From the NCBI GenBank assembly GCA_020720525.1, contig DYON01000015.1, positions 1 to 18,703 of the forward strand: a stretch of DNA of 18,703 bases, written 5' to 3'. How positions within the stretch are numbered: position 1 is the first letter of the stretch; every line of letters begins with the position of its first letter. The position numbers and the translations under genes were made by a program. Shown in pieces: positions 6,155-15,200 of this stretch. The notes under the pieces were generated by a model. That model did no database searches and was not told where the DNA came from. It saw only the letters and a program-made list of their open reading frames with translations. The stretch is from Acetofilamentum sp. (GTDB lineage: Bacteria > Bacteroidota > Bacteroidia > Bacteroidales > DTU049).

Positions 6155-8332
6155 ATGGAGCACCTTCTACACGTTGGTCTCGATTCTAAAATATTTGCCT
6201 CAGATGCGAAAGAGCACATTGCAATGTACTCTCATCCGGCTGTGATTGTAAACGAAGCAAATGTTGTTGTTTTTGCCAACCAAGCTTTTTACAACCAACT
6301 TTTGTATTCGCAAGCCGAAACCGAAAACATTTTATCGGTAAACGATTTGGTTGTAACCTCATCCAACAAAGGTTTGGGTTTAATAGACCTCGAAAACTAC
6401 ATACTGCCGGCAGGAGTTAATCTTAGCGACTTTATTACTCTAAAAGACAAAAAAGGGGTGTTGAGATATTTCTTTTTCAAAAGCACCGACTTAGAAAAAA
6501 ATTATAAAGTGTTGTATTTTTATGACCATTCTAATGTTTTCAATCAACTCACAAATACAATAAATAGTAATATTTCGTACGAAAACATTTTTAAGTCTTT
6601 TCCAGGTATAGTATTTGTTTTCGATCACAATTTTGTAGTAATCGATGTGAATACCGATGCCAATACGATGCTTTTCGATGAAAGTATCAGAATTAAAGGG
6701 CAGCGATTTCAAGATTTAAAGCTTCCGAATGTTCTAAAAGAAACGGCTCTAATTCAAATGAAAGAATCGCTTAGGCTTATGGAGCAGGTTTCGTTTGAAT
6801 ATGAATTGCCATTCGATAATCAACTACAACAATTCAATTGCAAACTTATTCCATTAGAAAAATTCATTATTGCACTCATTCGCGACATTACTCAAGAAAA
6901 GAGAAAAATAGAGCTGCTTACCGAAAAAGAGAAAAACATGACCGACATGTTCAACGATATGCCAGTGGCTGTTGTTCAGTTGAGTCAATGTGGCAACATA
7001 CTATTTAGCAATTCACCATTTAAAGATCTTTTATCTGGTGCAGGCTTGAAGGTGCCCGAAAACATTTACAGCATTATCGATCACCAAATTATTAAAGAAG
7101 TACTTACAAATGTAATTAGCCATAAAACTCATTGTGCGTTGTTGGGTTCGATGTATGTTGACATTGCTTCGAAATATAGAATGGTGAATGGCGAAAAACA
7201 GTATATTCTTACACTTATTGATGCAACCGATAGAGAAATGAACAAGATGGCTCTCGAAAAAAGCGAAGTAAACTACAAAATGCTTGTTGATACTTCTCCA
7301 AATGGCATTATCATTCGCGATTTTGAGAATGTTTACTATGCAAACAAAGTGGCACTTTCAATTTTGGGTTGTAAAACGAAAGAAGAAATCAATTTTGAAA
7401 AAATGATGGATCCTTGTTCGGTCAAAAAGATAGAGGGTCGATTGCGAAAAGTAGAAACTGGTGAAAAAGTTAATTTTCTTGAGATTGAATTGAAAAAACT
7501 CAACAACGATGAGAAAGTAACCATCGAAACCAAGCCTGTTTGGATTAATTATAAGGGAAAATCAGCATTTCAAATTGTTTTCAGAAATATTTCGGTTGAG
7601 AAGCTTTTAATGGAAGAAAAAGTAAAAAAACGGCTACTCGAAGAAAATAATAGAAAATTAACGGAAGAAATAGCCTATCGCATCGAAATAGAAGATGAAT
7701 TGAAATCTATGATCGACGAAAATAAGGTTTTGTTAAACGAAGTGCATCATAGGGTAAAAAACAACTATCAAGTGGTTTCGAGTATGCTAAACAGATGTCT
7801 TTTAAAAGTGTCGGATACCGCATCAATAAAAGCGATAATGGCATCGAAAAGTCGCCTTGTTTCGATGGCAATTGTTGGCGATTTTTGTCACGATGCCCAA
7901 AATTTTAATGCTATTTCGCTTATCGACTTTTTGAAGAAAATATTTAGTCATTTTATTCGCGAAAATGGCTCTGGATGGTCAAATGAACGTATTAAATTCA
8001 CTACATATATTAGGAAATTGGTTGTAAATATTGCCCAAGCAACCACTATTGGTCTTATATTCAACGAGATACTTTCATTGCTGTTACAACTTAGTGAGAA
8101 ATTCAACGATAATTATTGTACTTTTGTATCGTTAAAATGGCAAAATAGTAAGGAAATCGTTTTTACCGTGAAGTTCGATTATAATATCACCTCCGAAATT
8201 GAAAAGTCGTTAGACTCAACCGACGAGATTGTATTCATTCGCGAAATGCTCGAACAAGTTGACGGACTACTGGTTTGCCATTGTAAAAACGCCGAATTGA
8301 ATCTAATTATAAAACTCACTAAAATCAGTTGA
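6155..8332 (+). CDS. Cytoplasmic multi-PAS histidine kinase, HisKA_2 type, with degenerate ATPase domain
   Basis: A 725-residue protein without signal peptide or membrane segments. Four PAS-like sensor regions can be read: about 18-125, 140-247, 258-358 and 368-482, ending with phrases such as LIRDITQEKR and VFRNISVEK. A coiled coil (about 482-525) leads to the dimerisation and phosphoacceptor helix LLNEVHHRVKNNYQ, where H532 followed by R533 is the expected phosphorylated histidine of the HisKA_2/HWE group. The last 120 residues align by pattern with HATPase_c, starting TIGLIFNEIL, but the second half of the N box, the DxGxG loop and the glycine-rich G2 region are absent (the segment FTVKFDYNIT stands where the D-box belongs). 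Autophosphorylation is therefore doubtful. Its stop is 1 nt before the LytTR regulator gene, its likely partner. A weak hairpin precedes the start; ligands are unknown. Confidence 0.85.
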   Translation: MEHLLHVGLDSKIFASDAKEHIAMYSHPAVIVNEANVVVFANQAFYNQLLYSQAETENILSVNDLVVTSSNKGLGLIDLENYILPAGVNLSDFITLKDKKGVLRYFFFKSTDLEKNYKVLYFYDHSNVFNQLTNTINSNISYENIFKSFPGIVFVFDHNFVVIDVNTDANTMLFDESIRIKGQRFQDLKLPNVLKETALIQMKESLRLMEQVSFEYELPFDNQLQQFNCKLIPLEKFIIALIRDITQEKRKIELLTEKEKNMTDMFNDMPVAVVQLSQCGNILFSNSPFKDLLSGAGLKVPENIYSIIDHQIIKEVLTNVISHKTHCALLGSMYVDIASKYRMVNGEKQYILTLIDATDREMNKMALEKSEVNYKMLVDTSPNGIIIRDFENVYYANKVALSILGCKTKEEINFEKMMDPCSVKKIEGRLRKVETGEKVNFLEIELKKLNNDEKVTIETKPVWINYKGKSAFQIVFRNISVEKLLMEEKVKKRLLEENNRKLTEEIAYRIEIEDELKSMIDENKVLLNEVHHRVKNNYQVVSSMLNRCLLKVSDTASIKAIMASKSRLVSMAIVGDFCHDAQNFNAISLIDFLKKIFSHFIRENGSGWSNERIKFTTYIRKLVVNIAQATTIGLIFNEILSLLLQLSEKFNDNYCTFVSLKWQNSKEIVFTVKFDYNITSEIEKSLDSTDEIVFIREMLEQVDGLLVCHCKNAELNLIIKLTKIS

Positions 8333-8333
8333 A

Positions 8334-9086
8334 ATGAGCAAAACAAAAATTGTAATTGTTGAAGACGAAACCATCGTTGCAAAGGATATTCAAAATATCC
8401 TCACTGGTCTGGGATATCAGATAGATGCCGTTGTTTCGAGTGGCGATAAAGCTTTGGCCGAAGTTGAAAAAAACATGCCCAATATTGTGCTGATGGACAT
8501 TATGCTTAAAGGCGACATGAGTGGTATTCAAGCTGCAGAAATAATTCGTGAACGCTACGATATTCCTGTTGTTTTTCTAACAGCTTATGCCGACGAATCA
8601 ACCATCGAAAAAGCAAAATCGGCAATTCCTTATGGCTACATCATTAAGCCTTTTAAAGAAAAAGAATTGCAGACTACCATCGAGATGGCTATCAACAAGC
8701 ATCAGAGCGATATGGAATTGAAAAAAGAACGCAACCTTCTTCATTCAATTGCTTTAAATAAGGAGGACAAAGAAAGCATTTTTGTTCGTGCCGATTATCG
8801 TTTGAACAAAATAAATTTTAAAGACATTTATTTTGTTGAAGCATTGAAAGATTATGTTGTTATCAATACTGCCGACAACATTTATACTACGCACACAACC
8901 ATGAAGGAAATGATTCGTATTTTGCCAGAAAAAGATTTTGTTCGCGTACACCGTAGCTATATTGTACGTCTCGACAAAATTTTCTCGATCAAATATCCCG
9001 ATTTGGTTATCGAAGGAAAAATGAAAGTTATTCCTATCGGCGGACTTTATAGAAAAGAACTTTTCAGCCGCTTGAATCTGATTTAG
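8334..9086 (+). CDS. LytTR-family response regulator
   Basis: A 250-residue regulator. Residues 1-125 are a receiver domain with every key position present: acidic pair E10-D11, phosphoacceptor D55 in VLMDIML, T83 in LTAYAD and K105 in IIKPF. A linker leads to a LytTR DNA-binding domain at about 148-250, recognised by FVRADYRLNKI, DIYFVEALKDYVVI, FVRVHRSYIV and the closing GGLYRKEL. LytTR regulators bind promoter repeats, often those of a few envelope or surface genes. The gene starts 1 nt after the histidine kinase, so it is cotranscribed and is the natural phosphoryl acceptor. Because the kinase ATPase domain looks inactive, phosphate may come from another kinase. It is the last gene before the terminator at 9106-9146. 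Confidence 0.93.
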   Translation: MSKTKIVIVEDETIVAKDIQNILTGLGYQIDAVVSSGDKALAEVEKNMPNIVLMDIMLKGDMSGIQAAEIIRERYDIPVVFLTAYADESTIEKAKSAIPYGYIIKPFKEKELQTTIEMAINKHQSDMELKKERNLLHSIALNKEDKESIFVRADYRLNKINFKDIYFVEALKDYVVINTADNIYTTHTTMKEMIRILPEKDFVRVHRSYIVRLDKIFSIKYPDLVIEGKMKVIPIGGLYRKELFSRLNLI

Positions 9087-9105
9087 TACTATTTCTAAAC
9101 ATACC

Positions 9106-9146
9106 AAAATTGTCGCTTTCAGCTCGGGAGCGGCAATTTTCTTTTT
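9106..9146 (+). terminator. Rho-independent terminator after the LytTR regulator
   Basis: AAAATTGTCGCT (9106-9117) pairs with AGCGGCAATTTT (9129-9140), a 12-bp stem with one G-U pair and an 11-nt loop. CTTTTT follows at 9141-9146. It lies 20 nt after the regulator stop and closes the nadA-to-regulator block. The stem is symmetric enough that a transcript from the other strand would also fold it, but no gene converges here. Confidence 0.85.
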
Positions 9147-9172
9147 ATATAACGGTATTAGCTAAAAATCAC

Positions 9173-9180
9173 TAAGTTTG
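9173..9180 (+). promoter_or_regulatory. Bacteroidota -7 promoter element for the rluB-to-mnmG block
   Basis: TAAGTTTG, a full match to TAnnTTTG, 16 nt before the ATG at 9197 and just after the terminator. It is the obvious start of the compact transcription unit that extends to mnmG. A -33 element is not clear. Confidence 0.6.
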
Positions 9181-9196
9181 TATTGAATATTCAACT

Positions 9197-10387
9197 ATGC
9201 AAAAACGTACCGAAAACAGACGCTCTGTCGAAAAGTCTTCGAAAGGCAAACCAAAGCCACGAAGCAAAAAACCCGCCGATACCAAAACATCGGCCTCAAA
9301 GTCGTTTTCCGACACCGAAAAGAGCAAAAAACCTCTTCGAGCCAATAAATTCGAAAAGGAATTGCCTACTGAAAAAACAAAAAGGGGCTCTAAATATTCA
9401 AAACCCGAAAAGCCTGCGAAGGATTCTAAATTTGATAGAACCCCGCGAGTAAAGCGTTCGGATAAACCTGTCAAGGATTCAAAATTCGACAGAACTCCTC
9501 GCGTCAAACAATCGGACAAACCCGTACGCGAATCAAAATTCGAGAAACCAGAGGGCTCGGAGCGTCGAGGTAGGTCGAAGCGTACCGACGATTCGCCAAA
9601 ACGAAGAATTATCACAAGCGCTAACTCAAAGGCTCCCGATCCAAAATTGGGAAAACGCATGCGAAAATCGAATGCAGAAATTGAAGTTCGACTCAACAAA
9701 TATATTGCAAATAGTGGTATTTGTTCGAGACGCGATGCCGATATTATGATTGCCACAGGTGTTGTTAAAGTAAATGGTAAAATTGTGGCAACATTGGGCT
9801 ACAAAGTTCAACCAGGCGACAAGGTTTCGGTTGATGGACGCGAAATTCGTTCCGAGAAAAAAGTCTATCTGTTGCTCAACAAACCCAAAGATACCATCAC
9901 CACAACCGACGATCCGGCTGGCCGCAAAACAGTGATGGAGCTTATTAAAGGCGCTTGTCCCGAACGTATTTATCCGGTTGGGCGCCTCGATCGAAACACC
10001 ACAGGGCTTTTGTTGTTTACCAACGATGGCGATCTTTCAAAAAAACTCATTCACCCTGCGCACAAAATAAAAAAGGTTTACGAAGTTACGCTCGATAAAA
10101 AGCTTACCAAAGATCATTTACTCACCATTTCGCAAGGTGTTAAAATTGACGACGACTTTGTGCCTGTTGATGGAATTGCTTGGTCCGATCCAGTGAAAAA
10201 AAATATCGTTGGAATTGAACTTCATAGTGGCAAGTATCACGTTGTTAAACGCATTTTTGAGCAATTTGAGTATAAAGTAACCCGTCTCGATCGAACTATG
10301 TTTGGACCTCTCACCAAGAAAAATCTGCCTCGTGGTACATGGCGTTTTTTGACCGAAAGCGAAGTTGCATTACTTTTTAGAATTTAA
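9197..10387 (+). CDS. RluB/RsuA-family rRNA pseudouridine synthase with long basic N-terminal tail
   Basis: A 396-residue protein. Residues about 163-222 are an S4 RNA-binding domain (VRLNKYIANSGICSRRDAD, VKVNGKIV, GDKVSVDG). Residues about 223-396 form the RsuA/RluB/RluE/RluF catalytic domain: LLLNKP, VGRLDRNTTGLLLFTNDG with catalytic D265, KVYEV, and the C-terminal VTRLDRTMFG. It isomerises uridine in ribosomal RNA. By resemblance the 23S enzyme RluB is the best guess, but the exact site cannot be read from sequence. The first ~160 residues are an unusual Lys/Arg/Ser/Pro-rich disordered extension with a tandem 18-residue repeat; similar basic tails occur in other Bacteroidota members. Without it the length is typical of the family. 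It is the first gene of the long rightward unit, followed after 11 nt by the aminotransferase. Confidence 0.88.
   Translation: MQKRTENRRSVEKSSKGKPKPRSKKPADTKTSASKSFSDTEKSKKPLRANKFEKELPTEKTKRGSKYSKPEKPAKDSKFDRTPRVKRSDKPVKDSKFDRTPRVKQSDKPVRESKFEKPEGSERRGRSKRTDDSPKRRIITSANSKAPDPKLGKRMRKSNAEIEVRLNKYIANSGICSRRDADIMIATGVVKVNGKIVATLGYKVQPGDKVSVDGREIRSEKKVYLLLNKPKDTITTTDDPAGRKTVMELIKGACPERIYPVGRLDRNTTGLLLFTNDGDLSKKLIHPAHKIKKVYEVTLDKKLTKDHLLTISQGVKIDDDFVPVDGIAWSDPVKKNIVGIELHSGKYHVVKRIFEQFEYKVTRLDRTMFGPLTKKNLPRGTWRFLTESEVALLFRI
9419..9526 (+). repeat. Tandem 54-bp coding repeat (18-residue units) in pseudouridine synthase tail
   Basis: Residues 75-92 (KDSKFDRTPRVKRSDKPV) and 93-110 are identical except R/Q at unit position 13. 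A decayed third copy (RESKFEKP) follows. By eye 11 of 18 codons differ synonymously and one non-synonymously, so the peptide is conserved while the DNA has drifted. Confidence 0.85.
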
Positions 10388-10398
10388 ATATTTACACC

Positions 10399-11607
10399 AT
10401 GGAATCATCATTCGAACACCTGTGGTCCGACAGCATCAAGAAAATGAAAAAGTCTGTCATTCGTGAGCTACTCAAGCTAACTCAAAAAGACGAAATTATT
10501 TCTTTCGCTGGGGGATTGCCCGATCCAAAACTTTTTCCAATTGAAGAAATTAAAGAATGTACTATTGGCGTACTCGATAAATATGGACCAAAGGCTCTTC
10601 AATATGGTACTACCGAGGGCGATATGCGACTACGTGGTCATTTGGTGAATCGCTACCGCAAGCTCGAAGGACTCGATATTTCGGAAGACAATCTTATTAT
10701 CACCACAGCTTCGCAGCAGGGACTCGATCTTACTGGTCGTATTTTTCTGAACCCTGGCGATGTTGTTTTTTGTGGTTTACCATCATATCTAGGTGGAATA
10801 AATGCGTTTGCATCGTATGGTGCCGAACTTGTTGGAATTGACCTCGATAGCAATGGTATGAGCAGCATTATACTACGCAACGAAGTGGCCAAAGCAGTTT
10901 CGAATGGAAAAAGAGCAAAATTCATTTATATTGTTCCAGATTTTCAGAATCCGGCAGGTATCACTATGGACGAAAAACGCCGACGCGAAATTTTGGACAT
11001 TGCATACGAATTCAATATTCCAATTATTGAAGATACTCCTTATCGCGAAGTTCGCTTTAATGGTGAGCCTCAACCCATGTTTCAAAAACTCGATACACGG
11101 GGAATGGTCATTACCCTTGGAACCTTTTCGAAAGTTTTAGCTCCCGGGTTTAGAATAGGGTGGGTGATAGGTCACGAAAGATGGATAGAAAAATATGTAA
11201 CTGGAAAGCAAATTGCCGACCTATGTAGCTCTTCTCTCATTCAAATGACCATTGCAGAGTATTTCGAACGCGATTTGTACGATAAAAATTTGAAGCTTAT
11301 TATCGAAAAATACCGCGAAAAGCGCGATGCAATGCTGGCTTCGCTCGAAAAATACATGCCCGAAGGTGTATCGTGGACAAGCCCCGATGGTGGATTGTTT
11401 TTGTTTTTGTATATGCCCGAAAATATCGACAGCGAAAAACTATTTCTTAATGCAATCGAAAAAAATGTGGCATTTGTTGTGGGTAATGCTTTTTATTGCA
11501 ACAATGCAGGCCGAAATACTATGCGACTCAATTTTTCGTTTGCTACATTAGACGAAAACGTAGAAGGAATTAAACGACTCTCGGAAAGTATTAAAGAATT
11601 TCTCTGA
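10399..11607 (+). CDS. PLP-dependent aminotransferase, class I/II (2-aminoadipate / aromatic type)
   Basis: A 402-residue fold-type I aminotransferase of the group containing LysN, ARO8-like and MocR-derived enzymes. Visible features are ISFAGGLPDPKLFP at the N-terminus; QYGTTEGDMRLR; N184 in QNPAG; D212 and Y215 in EDTPYREV, for the pyridine nitrogen and the phenol oxygen; K245 in GTFSKVLAPG, the Schiff-base lysine; and R252 in the following FRIGW, for phosphate or carboxylate binding. It starts without a GntR domain, so it is an enzyme and not a MocR regulator. The amino donor is not readable: aminoadipate, aromatic and branched-chain amino acids are all possible for the family. It sits in a compact unit, 11 nt after the pseudouridine synthase, and the next gene starts 1 nt past its stop. 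Nothing nearby fixes the pathway. Confidence 0.88.
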   Translation: MESSFEHLWSDSIKKMKKSVIRELLKLTQKDEIISFAGGLPDPKLFPIEEIKECTIGVLDKYGPKALQYGTTEGDMRLRGHLVNRYRKLEGLDISEDNLIITTASQQGLDLTGRIFLNPGDVVFCGLPSYLGGINAFASYGAELVGIDLDSNGMSSIILRNEVAKAVSNGKRAKFIYIVPDFQNPAGITMDEKRRREILDIAYEFNIPIIEDTPYREVRFNGEPQPMFQKLDTRGMVITLGTFSKVLAPGFRIGWVIGHERWIEKYVTGKQIADLCSSSLIQMTIAEYFERDLYDKNLKLIIEKYREKRDAMLASLEKYMPEGVSWTSPDGGLFLFLYMPENIDSEKLFLNAIEKNVAFVVGNAFYCNNAGRNTMRLNFSFATLDENVEGIKRLSESIKEFL

Positions 11608-11608
11608 A

Positions 11609-12244
11609 ATGGAAAAAATCAGACTAAAACTCTGGCAAAAAGTGCTGCTTATTTCAATTGGAGCACTTCTAGCCTTATTGGTATTGCTCAACACCAATAT
11701 TTTTGCGCCTAAGGCTAAACCCAAATTGCCAGTTACGGTCGAAATGAATGTCGATATTCAACCTGCCGATACCACCGATCGAATTTTTTTTGAGGGTATT
11801 GCAAAAGGCGATTCGGTGCGATTCGAGAAAATTGAAGGTGCAACTAATGGCTGGTTGTTTCAGGTATTTTCTGTAACAAAAGAACTAGATTATACTTTGT
11901 TGCTCGATATGCGCGATTCGGAGCATTTATGGAAAAAGGGGGATAGTTTAATCTTTTGTAGCGATATGCCTGGTATGAAATCGAACAATACTTATGGCGT
12001 TTTGCTCACATCTCTTCAATCGCGCTTCAAAATGGCGGAAAATAGCTATTATGTCGATGAGGTTAAGTTTTGGAAGTATTATGTCAATATACATTGTCTT
12101 CGTTACGATTCTTTAGCGTCGTTTAATGGTGTTTATTATGCCGAGCAGTATTTGAAAAACCCCGATTTCTCTCCCGAGAAAATTGTGATTACGGGAAATT
12201 TCATGGCCGACAGTATTAAGATAGGCACACGAATAGTAAATTAG
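11609..12244 (+). CDS. Unknown single-pass membrane-anchored protein
   Basis: A 211-residue protein I do not recognise. Residues about 10-28 (KVLLISIGALLALLVLLN) form one hydrophobic segment after a basic start, so it is probably an inner-membrane anchor with the remaining ~180 residues in the periplasm; an uncleaved signal anchor is more likely than a signal peptide. The soluble part is a mix of beta-rich and aromatic segments (FWKYYVNIHC, YYAEQYL) with two cysteines about 40 residues apart. There is no catalytic motif. The gene is packed 1 nt after the aminotransferase and 6 nt before the DUF4175-like gene. Its position suggests that it works with that large membrane protein; this is guilt by association only. 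Confidence 0.7.
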   Translation: MEKIRLKLWQKVLLISIGALLALLVLLNTNIFAPKAKPKLPVTVEMNVDIQPADTTDRIFFEGIAKGDSVRFEKIEGATNGWLFQVFSVTKELDYTLLLDMRDSEHLWKKGDSLIFCSDMPGMKSNNTYGVLLTSLQSRFKMAENSYYVDEVKFWKYYVNIHCLRYDSLASFNGVYYAEQYLKNPDFSPEKIVITGNFMADSIKIGTRIVN

Positions 12245-12250
12245 TTTGCA

Positions 12251-15200
12251 ATGGAACAATTGAAATGGCTCGAAAATGAATTGAAACGCTTTGCGGGAAA
12301 ATATTATTTGAATATTTTCTGGCAACGCTTGGCTCTTTTTGTACTTGCTGTTTTTGTGGTTGTTCTTTCTTTTTCTTTTATCGAATACTCTTTTTGGTTC
12401 GATGGTGGCATTCGTTTTTATCTTTTCTGGGGATTTTTAACTCTCAATATTTCTTTATTTGGTGTTTTTCTTGCGCGCCCCTTATTGCAACTTGTGGGTA
12501 TAAGACGAAGCCTTTCGAAGCACGATTTTGCACTTGTGATTGGTAAACATTTTGGAGCAGTAAACGACCGAATTTTAAATATTCTCGAGTTGGAGGAGGG
12601 GAGTTTTGCTGGTACAAGTCGCGAATTACTCATTGCAAGTATTTCGCAAAAGATTGAAGAAATTCGCTTCTTTCGCTTTTTCGATGCGCTCGATCGAAAG
12701 AAAACAATGCGTCGTTTGCCTTTACTGATAATGCCAGTTTTGCTGGTGCTGATTATGGGATTTGCTGCACCTGATTTATTGATAAACCCGTTGCAGCGTA
12801 TTTCCGATTATCAAACCGAATATGTGAAGCCTGCTCCTTTTCGTTTTGTTTTAAAAAACAACAATCTCGAATCGGCTCAAAACAGCGATTTCACTGTCGA
12901 TGTTGAATTGGCTGGTAACGAAATTCCAGAAGAGGTGTTTTTAGAACAGGGCTCGAAGCGTTTTAGAATGAACGAAACAAACAAAAATAAATTCCAATAT
13001 ACATTCAAATCGGTTAAAGCCGACATTCCGTTTCGTTTTGTAGCCGACGATTATTTTTCAGAAAATTATACCCTGAAGGTGTTTAAAATGCCATCGATAG
13101 TAAGCTACTCTATGCAGCTTTCGTATCCTTCGCATACCGCAAAGCAGCCCGAAACGTTAAACAACATCAATTCTTTAAATGTTCCACGTGGAACAATGAT
13201 ACGCTTTCTTGTGCTGACGCGCGATGCAGACAAACTGGCTGTGTCGGATGGAGCGAATTCTCTCACCGTTAGCCGCAACGAACGATATTTTGTTTTTGAT
13301 AAGATTTTTGATCAAAATATTCTGCTCTCCGCTGTTTCTTCGCGACAAAATGTAAACGCTGCCGATAGTCTCGAATTCAGTATTTCTGTTGTCCCCGACG
13401 AATATCCCGAAATATCGGTAAAAGAAGAGATCGACTCTACCATGTTTATGTTGCGCTATTTTTCGGGTCAGATTTCAGACGATTATGGACTTTCGGGGCT
13501 TAGCTTCAGCTATAAATATTATTCCGAAAACCTCGAAACCGACTCAACAATTACCATCAATATTAGTCGCGATTTCAATTTGCAGGAATTCTACAATGCA
13601 TTCGATTTTTCTGTTTTTAATCTGAAGCCAGGCGATCGACTTGAATACTATTTTACCGTTTACGACAACGATGCCTATGCTGGTTTTAAGGCTTCGAAAA
13701 GTCAGGTTTTTTCGTTCCGAATGCCCACCGAAGAGGAAATGCGCCAAATGGTAAACGAAAAATCGGATGCTGTTGGAAAGGGGATGGAAAATATGTACGA
13801 CGAAGCTGCAAAGCTTCAAGAAGAACTCGACAAATTTCTGAAAGATACGCGCGGAAAAAAGAACTTGAGCTGGGAAGAACAAGAACGTTTGCGCGAATTG
13901 CTCAATCAAGAAAAAGAAATGCAGAACGAGTTGAATAAAATCAATCAGCAAAATAGTGAAAAGTTGAACATGAGCGAACAGCTCAACGAATTTAATCAAG
14001 AACTCTACGAAAAGCAACGTATGATTGATGAACTTATGAACCAGTTGATGGACGAAGAGTTCAAAGAAATGCTTCAAAAACTTGAAGAAATGCTCGAAAA
14101 AAGCAATAAAAATCCTACGAGTGATATTGAAAAACTGAATCAGAAAAATGAGGATTTGATGAAAAGCCTCGATCAAACCATTGAACTTCTGAAAAGAACC
14201 GCAGTGGAAGAGAAACTCGATAATTTGCAGAATCAGTTGAAAGATCAAGGTGAACAACAAGAAAAATTGGCCGATAGCGAAAAGTCGGATCAGGAAATCA
14301 AAGATGAGCAAAAAAAATTGAATCAAATGTTTGAGGAACTTAAAAAAGAAGTTGACTCAATTCAAAAGAAAAATGAAGAGCTCGAAGAACCATATCCGCT
14401 CGATTTCATGAACGATGCCATGAACGATATCGACAGCACCATGAAAGCTGCAAGCGAACAACTCGGCAGCGGCAAACAAAGCAAAGCTTCGAAATCGCAA
14501 CAGTCGGCTGGGGAAAAAATGCAGGAATTGTCCGATCAAATTAGCGACATGATGGAACAATCGGACGAAGAACAACAAGGCGAAGACATAGAATTGTTGC
14601 GTGGTTTGCTCGAAAATTTGATTACCATTAGTTTCGATCAGGAATCGCTCATGCGCGATGTTGCCGAAACTCGAATAGCCGATCCACTATATGTTGATAA
14701 TATGCGTAAGCAAAAGAAAATAAACGCTGCTTTACAAATTATAGATGATTCTCTAACGGCTCTTGGAAAGCGTAATCCACTGATTAACAGTTATATAGCC
14801 GAAGAATTGAGCAAAATTATTCAAAGCAAACATAAGTCGCTCGAAAACTTAAACAATCGATATGTTCAACCAGCCACCCGCGAACAACAAAACGTGATGA
14901 TGGGTGTAAACAATTTGGCTTTGCTATTGGCCGATGCTTTAAAACAAATGCAAGAACAACAGAATCAGGCTCAGCAGCAAAAAAGTGGCAATTCGGCTTG
15001 TAAAAACCCTGGAAACAAACCTGGTCAAGGAAAAGGCAACAAACCAAGTCCAAAGACCATGAGGCAGCTTCAAGAGCAGCTCAACCAACAAATGGAAGCC
15101 ATGCAAAAGCAGATGGAAAGTGGTCAAGGGCAACAAGGCTGGAGCGAGCAATTGGCAAAAATGGCTGCTCAGCAAGAAGCTATTCGCAAGGCAATGCAAG

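Noticed and set aside
13544..14326. Long minus-strand open frame opposite the DUF4175-like coiled coil
   Set aside because: Phe/Leu/Ile-rich mirror of the Glu/Lys/Gln coil codons; an antisense shadow with no start context.
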